From: Candidatus Zhuqueibacterota bacterium 4484_87
GTDB taxonomy: Bacteria > Zhuqueibacterota > Zhuqueibacteria > Thermofontimicrobiales > Thermofontimicrobiaceae
DNA: 5,883 bases
Assembly (NCBI GenBank): GCA_002085355.1
Contig: NATN01000256.1
Span: 1 to 5,883 of the forward strand
Direction of reading: 5' to 3'
A program made the position numbers and the translations under genes. Numbering within the stretch: the first letter of the stretch is position 1; every line of letters begins with the position of its first letter. This document shows positions 1 to 5,074 of this stretch, piece by piece. Under the pieces are notes generated by a model. That model ran no database searches. It was not told where the DNA came from and was given only the letters and a program-made list of their open reading frames with translations.

Positions 1-128
1 ATACGAGTTATGCGCGGAACATATTTTTCTGTAAACCGTGAAAATTTATTAATAAGTTTAAAAATTTTATAGCAAATTGATGCCTAACAATTGCCATTGG
101 AATTTAATTTTTTCAGAGGAGAAGGTAA
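1..128. other. AT-rich leader upstream of the membrane-protein gene
   Basis: No gene can be supported here. Frame 1 is open from the window edge to a TAG at 70-72, but the 23 codons show no recognisable motif, so I cannot say whether they are the tail of an upstream gene. The segment is strongly AT-rich. It ends in a good Shine-Dalgarno stretch (AGAGGAGAAGG, 115-125) for the gene starting at 129. I found no convincing -35/-10 pair. Confidence 0.4.
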
Positions 129-758
129 ATGACAAGCCACGTAATAGAAAAAGCGCTGGAAGTCTGGTTGTTGCAAAACTTGCTTAATTTCACGATCATT
201 TTTGGACTGCTTGCTCTGGGGTTGGCTCTTGTGCAGCAGTATTATAGTTCGCTGCAAAAACATTTAACTCTTCGTGTTTCCATTGAGTTGTGGAATGTAC
301 TTACGATTGTGTTGGTGGATATTCTGCTGGCAATTATTGTGATTATCGGATACATGGTGCTGAATCCTGATATCATGGCTGATATCAAAATGGCGATTCC
401 GTTTATTCCTGTTGCGATAATCCTGTTCACTATTGCGCTGGTGTTGCGACTATTTTACGGCGGACACAAACAGGGAAACGCCAATTTTGTGAGATCAATT
501 TGGCTGATGTTTTGGGCAAATATCCTTAATATTATCGGATTTACTTTTGTCATGGAAGCGCCCAGCGGCGAATATCTGGCGCATCATCCCAGCGCATTCT
601 GGACTTTCATCAAAACTCATCTCCGATCCAATGCGGATCCGCACGGATTGGAACTGGCGCAAATCACATTTTACATTTGTTTTCCGATTTTTATCATTGT
701 TTTGATCTGGGGATTTGTCTCAGCGCTGCGGCAATTAAAAAATAGCGGGGATGAATAA
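129..758 (+). CDS. Five-helix integral membrane protein of unknown function
   Basis: A 209-residue protein whose family I do not recognise. Hydrophobic segments lie at about residues 17-37, 56-78, 89-110, 122-142 and 177-200, which predicts five transmembrane helices in the cytoplasmic membrane. There is no obvious signal peptide. Between helices 4 and 5 is a polar loop (about 143-176) rich in histidine (H152, H153, H164, H172). Such a loop could bind a metal or heme, but this is only a suggestion and no known cofactor motif is visible. The ATG at 129 is preceded by a strong purine-rich ribosome binding site at 115-125, which supports this start. The gene ends 3 nt before the ferredoxin gene, so the two are probably translated from one message. 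The tight pairing with a 2x[4Fe-4S] ferredoxin makes a membrane electron-transfer role conceivable. The reading frame is secure; the function is unknown. Confidence 0.85.
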   Translation: MTSHVIEKALEVWLLQNLLNFTIIFGLLALGLALVQQYYSSLQKHLTLRVSIELWNVLTIVLVDILLAIIVIIGYMVLNPDIMADIKMAIPFIPVAIILFTIALVLRLFYGGHKQGNANFVRSIWLMFWANILNIIGFTFVMEAPSGEYLAHHPSAFWTFIKTHLRSNADPHGLELAQITFYICFPIFIIVLIWGFVSALRQLKNSGDE

Positions 759-761
759 AAG

Positions 762-968
762 ATGCACTGGAAATGTGAGATTATTATCAGCGAGTGCACC
801 GGCTGCGGCATTTGTGCGGATGTTTGTGATTATGAAGCGATTTTGATGACTCAGCGCATGGCCTATCCGGAGCCTACCCCAGGAAAATGCGTTGGCTGCA
901 ACAAATGTGTCGAGGAGTGCCCCTTTGCAGCGATTAAAGTATATGAATTGAATTCGTCACTGGTCTAA
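762..968 (+). CDS. Small 2x[4Fe-4S] ferredoxin-type protein
   Basis: A 68-residue cytoplasmic iron-sulfur protein with two four-cysteine motifs: C12-x2-C15-x2-C18-x3-C22 and C43-x2-C46-x2-C49-x3-C53-P54. This is the bacterial 2x[4Fe-4S] ferredoxin fold, a low-potential electron carrier. The first motif ends in Cys-Asp (C22-D23) rather than the usual Cys-Pro; the second keeps the proline. The spacer between motifs is 20 residues, and the protein ends 15 residues after C53, so nothing is fused to it. The start lies 3 nt after the upstream membrane-protein stop, with a modest GGGGA (747-751) ribosome binding site inside that gene's end, so translational coupling is likely. The TAA stop overlaps the stop of the opposite-strand gene by 4 bp. 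It may carry electrons to or from the membrane partner or the ferredoxin-dependent oxidoreductase encoded further along; the partner is inferred, not shown. Confidence 0.9.
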   Translation: MHWKCEIIISECTGCGICADVCDYEAILMTQRMAYPEPTPGKCVGCNKCVEECPFAAIKVYELNSSLV

Positions 969-1405
969 TCGAAAATATGAGCGAATCCCATAGCGGAAAG
1001 CATCAGGTTTGCAGTAATGGCAAAAAGCAGGGCAAATGAGATGCTGAGCAGCATACCCAAAAGATAGTAAGACGAACGTGAGCTGTCTGCTCCTTCAGTG
1101 CTGGCTTTGCGAATATCTTCTGCGCGCAAAAGTCCTCGTGCTGCAACGATGATACCCAGCGTTGTGTATTCCCCTGCCAGCACAAAGGTGACTACGAGAA
1201 AATGTTCGCAGGCTCCGATCCAGAATCCGACGTTGCGGAAATTGATGGTCGCGCCGCCGAGGTATTCGCGGTTCTTTTCGTTAATGAATATGAGTATTTT
1301 CCTTAGTAGAAGGCTCCCAAGAAAAAATCCGATTGGATAAGCGTAGAGCAGAATCGCTGTTAGTTTAATAGCTGTCATTTGAATCTCTTTTATTATTTCA
1401 CCCAT
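965..1405 (-). CDS. Small membrane protein resembling the C-terminal half of DUF3307 proteins (SatD partner)
   Basis: A 146-residue protein with three predicted transmembrane stretches (about residues 12-36, 62-88 and 113-138) and a charged loop at about 90-112. From memory, the pattern running from residue 67 (CEHFLVVTFVLAGEY, then GIIVAARGLLR, then SYYLLGMLLS) matches the C-terminal membrane portion of DUF3307 proteins, which often sit beside satD. The soluble N-terminal DUF3307 domain (full proteins are roughly 230-250 residues) is absent. The gene lies 22 nt downstream of the SatD-like gene on the same strand, so a two-gene operon is likely. The ATG at 1405 has no clear ribosome binding site. 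An in-frame ATG at 1378 (residue 10) has a purine-rich AAAGAGA just upstream and leaves a natural membrane start, so it is a good alternative. Molecular function unknown; the family assignment is by pattern only. Confidence 0.75.
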   Translation of the reverse strand: MGEIIKEIQMTAIKLTAILLYAYPIGFFLGSLLLRKILIFINEKNREYLGGATINFRNVGFWIGACEHFLVVTFVLAGEYTTLGIIVAARGLLRAEDIRKASTEGADSSRSSYYLLGMLLSISFALLFAITANLMLSAMGFAHIFD

Positions 1406-1427
1406 TGAAAAGCTGCTGCAAAAGGTT

Positions 1428-2078
1428 TTAGGAAGTTATTTCTTCCATCGCCAGGGTGACTAATTTGAGCGCGCTTTCTTCGGCAGCGTCAATTACCTGC
1501 CAGTTCATTGCTTTCAGGGCGCGTTGGATTTGCTGCTGGCTTCTTCCGAGCGATTGGGCAACGTCAATTTGTCTCTTTCTTGTTTGATAAAGCCTGAAAA
1601 CCTGAAGCTGCAAATCACTTAGTTGATCAATTCGCCATAATAGCAGGTTAATGTGACCGCGCAAAATATCATCCCACCTGGATGCACCTGTAGAAATGTC
1701 GAATCTTAAATTTGATTTTTTCAACTTGTGCATCAATTGATCTGCATCGATAAAAGCAGGTCCTGTGGCCTCTGAACTGCTTTGATAAACTAAACCTTCT
1801 TTAATTTCGCCGTAAACCATAACCCAGCGCATTCGCAGAGGTCTGATACGGTCGTTAAAACGAAGGATTGACCGGAACCAGCAGTTATTTGGTTTAGCAA
1901 TAACTGCGACTTCGTCACCGCGAGTGATTTCTAACGGCGTCTGCCAGCAGATGTCGAATTGTCTGTTTATCCATTCTGCAGCGTCATGAAGTTTTTTTTG
2001 TACACCGTTGTACCGGGATGAATTAATGATGTCCCCGAGTAAAATCGTGTATTTTCCTGGTTTTTTGTCAGTAAACAT
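1428..2078 (-). CDS. satD: SatD-family protein with C-terminal helix-turn-helix
   Basis: A 216-residue soluble protein. The N-terminus carries the SatD signature LLGDIINSS (13-21). It is followed by TRGDEVAVI (52-60), a basic stretch LRMRWVMVYGEI (81-92) and ATGPAFIDADQL (104-115). SatD is named from the sat (secretion and acid tolerance) operon of Streptococcus mutans, and its biochemical role is unknown to me. The order of motifs, with acidic residues D16 and D55, recalls the metal-binding core of class III nucleotidyl cyclases; this is inference. Residues about 163-192 (RLYQTRKRQIDVAQSLGRSQ and on) form a probable helix-turn-helix of the sigma-factor region 4 or transposase type, suggesting DNA binding. 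The gene is read from a good promoter at 2133-2161, although no strong Shine-Dalgarno precedes the ATG. The next gene on the same strand is a membrane protein like known SatD neighbours. The family call is fairly sure; the function is not. Confidence 0.8.
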   Translation of the reverse strand: MFTDKKPGKYTILLGDIINSSRYNGVQKKLHDAAEWINRQFDICWQTPLEITRGDEVAVIAKPNNCWFRSILRFNDRIRPLRMRWVMVYGEIKEGLVYQSSSEATGPAFIDADQLMHKLKKSNLRFDISTGASRWDDILRGHINLLLWRIDQLSDLQLQVFRLYQTRKRQIDVAQSLGRSQQQIQRALKAMNWQVIDAAEESALKLVTLAMEEITS

Positions 2079-2132
2079 AAAATAGTTGACTTTTTAATTT
2101 ACATTATTAAATTGTTGTATATAGCTGTTCTA

Positions 2133-2161
2133 AATATAATCTTTTTTATGGCAAAAGTCAA
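2133..2161 (-). promoter_or_regulatory. Sigma70-type promoter for satD
   Basis: On the minus strand TTGACT (2161-2156) and TATATT (2138-2133) are separated by exactly 17 nt, close to the TTGACA-17-TATAAT consensus. Transcription would start near 2126 and leave a leader of about 48 nt before the satD ATG at 2078. Orientation and distance fit the satD operon well. The region is AT-rich, so -10-like hexamers are common, but the near-perfect -35 raises confidence. Confidence 0.6.
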
Positions 2162-2274
2162 TGAAATTTTTTGTGAGAGCTATCTAATGTTTTGCTTTCT
2201 ATGATTTGGATTGGGTAAAAGAAAATTTTTTAAATTTAGGATTGAAAAGAAATGTAGAAATTTTTTTGTTGATT

Positions 2275-2302
2275 TTGATAATTATTTTTATTATGTTATT
2301 AT
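2275..2302 (+). promoter_or_regulatory. Candidate sigma70-type promoter for buk-ior-ptb
   Basis: TTGATA (2275-2280) and TATTAT (2297-2302) are separated by 16 nt, each one base off consensus. A start near 2309 would give a leader of about 86 nt to the buk ATG. The surrounding sequence is nearly all A and T, so chance matches are expected; this is the best pair I can see upstream of buk. Confidence 0.35.
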
Positions 2303-2310
2303 TATAACAA
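2293..2310. promoter_or_regulatory. Palindrome resembling a Rex (NADH-sensing repressor) operator
   Basis: The 18 bp ATGTTATTATTATAACAA contain perfect 6-bp inverted arms (TGTTAT / ATAACA) around a 4-nt centre. It matches 11 of the 14 defined positions of the Rex-type consensus TTGTTAA-N4-TTAACAA as I remember it. It covers the candidate -10 of the buk promoter, where a repressor would block polymerase. Rex is known to control fermentation genes in clostridia and relatives. No rex gene is in the window, and AT-rich DNA gives such palindromes by chance, so this is a hypothesis. Confidence 0.3.
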
Positions 2311-2394
2311 TATTATGTGAAACTGGCAAAACTACGAATGAAATTAGGTGAAAGTTGTTAAATAAATTACGTTCATAAATAGGGAGCCAGCAAT

Positions 2395-3462
2395 ATGGGT
2401 TTTAAAATTCTTGCCATCAATCCCGGCTCAACCTCCACCAAAGTTGCCCTTTTTGAAGATGAGCAGCTTCTTTTTGAAGAAAAAATTTCACACACATCTG
2501 AACAATTGAAACAATTTCACGAACTCTGGGATCAGTTTGACCTGCGCAAAAACGGCGTATTGGATTTTCTGAAAAAACATGACATTCAACTGAAGGATTT
2601 GTCAGCCGTTGTCGGCAGAGGCGGATTGATTAAGCCAATTACCGGAGGCACCTATCACGTCAATGATGCCATGATTCACGATGCCAAAATTGGCTTGCAG
2701 GGAGTTCATGCGGCAAATCTGGCGTGCGCAATCGCCAAAAGCATTGCCGACGAGGCTGGCGTTGACGCTTTTGTCGTGGATCCGATTTCAGTTGATGAAT
2801 TCGAACCATTAGCGCGTTACTCGGGTCATCCGCTGATCGAGCGCCGGGCGTTGTCGCACACGCTGAACATTCACGCTGTGGGGCGCATGGCAGCGAAAAA
2901 GTTGGGCGTGGACTATGAGAAAACCAACTTTATCATTGCTCATCTTGGCGGAGGAATTTCAGTCTGTCCTTTGAAAGGCGGACGCATTGTCGATGTGAAT
3001 GACGCTTCTGCTGCCGGGCCTTTTTCTCCGGAGCGCACAGGCGACCTGCCGTTGCAGCAGTTCATAAAATTATGTTTTTCCGGAAAATATACCCAGGAAC
3101 AGATGCGAAAATTAATCATGGGAGAAGGCGGTTTAGTGGCATATTTAGGGACGAATGACGCCCAGGAAGTCGAAAACCGCATCGATGCCGGCGATGAAAA
3201 AGCGCGAGAGATTTACGAAGCCATGGCTTATCAGATTGCCAAAGAAATCGGCGCCATGGCTACAGTTGTCAAAGGCGATGTGCGGGCTGTGGTTATCAGC
3301 GGCGGACTGGCGCATTCGAAACGGCTGATCAGTTGGATTTCCAAAAGAGTGCGTTTCATTGCAGAAGTGCACGTTTTTCCGGGCGAATTTGAGATGTTGG
3401 CGCTGGCGCAGGGAACATTGCGCGTGCTGAGAAATGAAGAAGAGACTAAAATTTATCAATAA
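2395..3462 (+). CDS. buk: Butyrate kinase (or branched-chain fatty acid kinase)
   Basis: A 355-residue cytoplasmic kinase of the acetate and sugar kinase/Hsp70/actin (ASKHA) superfamily, full length for butyrate kinases. It interconverts acyl phosphate plus ADP with the free acid plus ATP, the ATP-yielding last step of acid fermentation. Visible motifs are the N-terminal phosphate loop INPGSTSTK (8-16), GRGGLIKPITGGTYHVND (74-91), VVDPISVDEFEPLARYSG (127-144), HLGGGISV (183-190), GDLPLQQ (216-222), the nucleotide-site SGGLAHSK (302-309), and PGEFEMLALAQG (329-340). The ATG follows an AGGGAG ribosome binding site (2381-2386) by 8 nt. The gene is first in a plus-strand cluster with iorA, iorB and ptb; iorA follows after about 20 nt. 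Next to an arylpyruvate/2-oxoacid oxidoreductase, its true substrates may be isobutyryl, isovaleryl, 2-methylbutyryl or arylacetyl phosphates rather than butyryl phosphate; sequence alone cannot decide. Nothing is truncated, and the catalytic motifs appear intact. Confidence 0.95.
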   Translation: MGFKILAINPGSTSTKVALFEDEQLLFEEKISHTSEQLKQFHELWDQFDLRKNGVLDFLKKHDIQLKDLSAVVGRGGLIKPITGGTYHVNDAMIHDAKIGLQGVHAANLACAIAKSIADEAGVDAFVVDPISVDEFEPLARYSGHPLIERRALSHTLNIHAVGRMAAKKLGVDYEKTNFIIAHLGGGISVCPLKGGRIVDVNDASAAGPFSPERTGDLPLQQFIKLCFSGKYTQEQMRKLIMGEGGLVAYLGTNDAQEVENRIDAGDEKAREIYEAMAYQIAKEIGAMATVVKGDVRAVVISGGLAHSKRLISWISKRVRFIAEVHVFPGEFEMLALAQGTLRVLRNEEETKIYQ

Positions 3463-3469
3463 AAAAAAT

Positions 3470-3486
3470 AGGAAGGTATGCCGATG
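3470..3486 (+). promoter_or_regulatory. Ribosome binding site that sets the iorA start at 3484
   Basis: AGGAAGG (3470-3476) is followed by two in-frame ATGs, at 3478 and 3484. The first is only 1 nt from the Shine-Dalgarno sequence, too close for initiation. The second has a 7-nt spacer and gives an N-terminus (MSRAVLSGNEAIARG) like other IorA proteins. Confidence 0.7.
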
Positions 3487-4029
3487 AGTAGAGCTGTGTT
3501 GTCAGGAAACGAGGCGATTGCCAGAGGATTTTATGAAGCAGGCGGGAAATTCGCAGCAGCATATCCGGGCACGCCGAGCACGGAGATTTTGGAAAATATT
3601 GGGAAGTATCAGGAAATCAAAGCGCAATGGTCGCCAAATGAGAAGGTAGCGCTGGAGGTCGCTGCAGGCGCATCGCTGGGCGGTGTTCGCGCGCTGGCTG
3701 CCATGAAACACGTGGGTTTGAACGTGGCAGCGGATCCGTTGTTTTCACTTTCCTACATGGGAGTAAATGGTGGATTGGTCATTATTTCCGCGGACGATCC
3801 GGCGATGCATTCGTCGCAAAACGAACAGGACAATCGCTGGTACGCCAAAGCTGCGAAAATTCCCATGCTGGAGCCTTCAGACAGTCAGGAGGCGAAAGAT
3901 TTCACCGTTCTGGCACTGGAGTTGAGCGAAAAATTTGACACGCCGGTTTTGCTTCGAACCACAACGCGTATCAATCATTCCAAAAGCATAGTTGAGTTGA
4001 AGAGATTTTCCCCGATGCTTCGATCTTGA
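3484..4029 (+). CDS. iorA: IorA N-terminal fragment: pyrimidine-binding domain of indolepyruvate:ferredoxin oxidoreductase alpha subunit
   Basis: A 181-residue fragment of IorA, the large subunit that oxidatively decarboxylates indolepyruvate and other aryl 2-oxoacids to acyl-CoA with ferredoxin as acceptor. It contains LSGNEAIARG (6-15), AYPGTPSTEIL (26-36), WSPNEKVALEVA (49-60, including the glutamate expected near the TPP pyrimidine ring), MKHVGLNVAADPL (74-86), HSSQNEQDNRWYA (109-121), MLEPSDSQEAKD (128-139) and PVLLRTTTRINHSKSIVEL (154-172). Similarity to the family holds up to VEL at about 3999. The last nine residues (KRFSPMLRS) are out-of-frame sequence before a TGA. The remainder of the protein follows in another frame from about 3996. 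The gene begins 21 nt after buk. With the partner fragment the total is about 513 residues against roughly 590-650 for intact IorA, so an internal piece is missing. The family is certain; whether any product is functional is doubtful. Confidence 0.88.
   Translation: MSRAVLSGNEAIARGFYEAGGKFAAAYPGTPSTEILENIGKYQEIKAQWSPNEKVALEVAAGASLGGVRALAAMKHVGLNVAADPLFSLSYMGVNGGLVIISADDPAMHSSQNEQDNRWYAKAAKIPMLEPSDSQEAKDFTVLALELSEKFDTPVLLRTTTRINHSKSIVELKRFSPMLRS
3990..4005 (+). other. Deletion/frameshift junction within iorA
   Basis: At the join the sequence reads GTTGAGTTGAAGAG (3991-4004). In the left frame it encodes VELK; in the right frame GTT GAA GAG (3996-4004) encodes VEE. The near-repeat GTTGA occurs at 3991-3995 and 3996-4000, consistent with a deletion joined at a short shared sequence. 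The ancestral sequence is not available, so the exact breakpoint is inferred. Confidence 0.55.
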
Positions 4030-5021
4030 AATTGGGATTGACTTTTCCCTTGCCCAAAGAACTCATTCGCGAATTTGCTGCCAAAGTGGACAAATTGTTC
4101 GTTATCGAGGAACTGGATCCATTCATGGAAGAACAGATTTTGGCTATGGGCATCGCTGTTGAGGGCAAAAACAAATTGCCGGTGATCGGGGAATTGGATT
4201 TGAACATTGTGCGCGAAGCTTTACTTGGTGACAGTCCCGATGATATGAAATTTTCAGTAAAGGAACCCATTCCGGCAAGGCCGCCGTCACTTTGTCCCGG
4301 ATGTTCTCATCGCGGCGTTTTTTATGCGTTGAAAAAATTGAAACTGACGGTGACCGGAGATATTGGCTGTTACACTTTGGGCGCGTTGCCGCCGCTGGAA
4401 GCCATGGACACTTGTCTGTGCATGGGCGCCAGCGTAGGATTTTCAGAAGGGATGGAAAAGACTGAAGGCGAAGAATTGCAGGGCAAAGTCGTTGGCGTGA
4501 TCGGAGATTCCACATTTTTTCATTCAGGAATTACCGGGTTGATTGATATTTTTTACAATCAATCCAATGCCAAATTGATTATTCTGGACAATCAAATCAC
4601 TGCTATGACCGGTCATCAGGAACATCCGGGTTCAGGACTCAATTTGCGCAGAGAGCCGACAAATAGAGTGGATATTGAAAAATTGGTTCGCGCCATCGGT
4701 ATCGAGCGGATTGTTAAAATTAATCCTTACGATTTAAAAGAGACGATTGATACGATAAAAGAAGAAATGCAAGTGGATGGACCTTCGGTTATGATTGCCG
4801 ATGCTCCTTGTGTGATTCGCGAGAGAAAAGTTTTTACCAAACCTTATTATGTAATAGCGGACAAATGCACTAAATGCGGCATGTGCGATAAGGTCGGTTG
4901 TTCTGCCATCGAGAAAGACGAAGATGGTAAAACAAAAATTAATCCGTTACTTTGTATTGGGTGCGATATTTGTCGTCAAGTGTGTCGGTTCGACGCTATC
5001 ATCAGACCTGCTGATAATTAA
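4026..5021 (+). CDS. iorA: IorA C-terminal fragment: TPP-binding and 2x[4Fe-4S] ferredoxin domains
   Basis: The remainder of IorA, 331 residues if counted from the TTG at 4026, although similarity extends upstream to about 3996. LKLGLTFPLPKELIREFA (2-18) and KLFVIEELDPFMEEQI (23-38) end the middle region. PSLCPGCSHRGVFYALKK (87-104) and GDIGCYTLG (111-119) introduce the TPP domain. GDSTFFHSGITGL (160-172) through LIILDN (184-189) is the thiamine diphosphate/Mg motif, and ITAMTGHQEHPGSG (191-204) follows it. The C-terminal ferredoxin part has C281-x2-C284-x2-C287-x4-C292 and C310-x2-C313-x2-C316-x3-C320. The residues after C292 (Ser) and C320 (Arg) replace the usual proline. TTG at 4026 overlaps the upstream TGA in a TTGA, but no Shine-Dalgarno precedes it. 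iorB follows after about 50 nt. All catalytic motifs in this part look intact, so the loss is confined to the missing segment upstream. Confidence 0.88.
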   Translation: MKLGLTFPLPKELIREFAAKVDKLFVIEELDPFMEEQILAMGIAVEGKNKLPVIGELDLNIVREALLGDSPDDMKFSVKEPIPARPPSLCPGCSHRGVFYALKKLKLTVTGDIGCYTLGALPPLEAMDTCLCMGASVGFSEGMEKTEGEELQGKVVGVIGDSTFFHSGITGLIDIFYNQSNAKLIILDNQITAMTGHQEHPGSGLNLRREPTNRVDIEKLVRAIGIERIVKINPYDLKETIDTIKEEMQVDGPSVMIADAPCVIRERKVFTKPYYVIADKCTKCGMCDKVGCSAIEKDEDGKTKINPLLCIGCDICRQVCRFDAIIRPADN

Positions 5022-5059
5022 ATCGGAGTTTGATTAAAGGAAATGTCAATTTTAAAATT

Positions 5060-5074
5060 GAGGATAAAACAATG
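5060..5074 (+). promoter_or_regulatory. Ribosome binding site that sets the iorB start at 5072
   Basis: GAGG at 5060-5063 lies 8 nt before the ATG at 5072. An upstream in-frame TTG at 5030 has GGAG only 1 nt away, too close to serve, and would add 14 residues with no family resemblance. Confidence 0.7.

Larger units (their letters stand above)
2079..2394. other. AT-rich divergent intergenic region between satD and buk
   Basis: A 316-bp noncoding stretch between two divergent transcription units, extremely rich in A+T, with long T and A runs around 2160-2300. It contains a sigma70-like promoter for the minus-strand satD unit (2133-2161), a plausible plus-strand promoter (2275-2302), a palindrome over that promoter's -10 (2293-2310), and the buk ribosome binding site (2381-2386). 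I see no small gene or structured RNA in it. Confidence 0.75.
3484..5021 (+). pseudogene. iorA: iorA disrupted by internal deletion and frameshift
   Basis: The two reading frames at 3484-4029 and 4026-5021 are consecutive parts of one IorA protein, so this span is best read as a single broken gene. The left frame runs well to VEL (codons ending 3999). The right frame becomes IorA-like at 3996 (VEEIFPDASILKLGL), just after its own TGA stop at 3993-3995. From remembered family alignments, the middle domain between HSKxVVEL and the FPxASxLKLG segment is absent, about 75-90 residues. The lost length is not a multiple of three, so the frames do not join. No insertion sequence or other element lies at the join. 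The conservation on both sides argues that the lesion is recent or is an assembly error. The alternative, two separately translated functional subunits, is less likely because no ribosome binding site precedes 4026. Confidence 0.7.

Noticed and set aside
965..1405. Plus-strand reading frame at 1098-1340 inside the membrane-protein gene
   Set aside because: It has basic, low-complexity-like composition, no ribosome binding site and no motifs; the minus-strand frame encodes a coherent membrane protein.
2323..2340. Sigma54 promoter suggested by TGGCA
   Set aside because: The required GC element at the correct spacing downstream is absent.
2940..3459. Minus-strand reading frames inside buk
   Set aside because: They are shadows of a well-conserved kinase gene with no coherent domains of their own.
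3478..3483. Upstream ATG as the start of iorA
   Set aside because: Only 1 nt separates it from the AGGAAGG ribosome binding site; the ATG at 3484 has correct spacing and a family-like N-terminus.
3991..4029. Programmed ribosomal frameshift in iorA
   Set aside because: A frameshift would not restore the missing 75-90 residues, and no slippery heptamer or downstream pseudoknot is evident.
5030..5071. TTG start adding 14 residues to IorB
   Set aside because: The Shine-Dalgarno sequence is too close, the extra residues do not resemble the family, and the ATG at 5072 has its own GAGG site.
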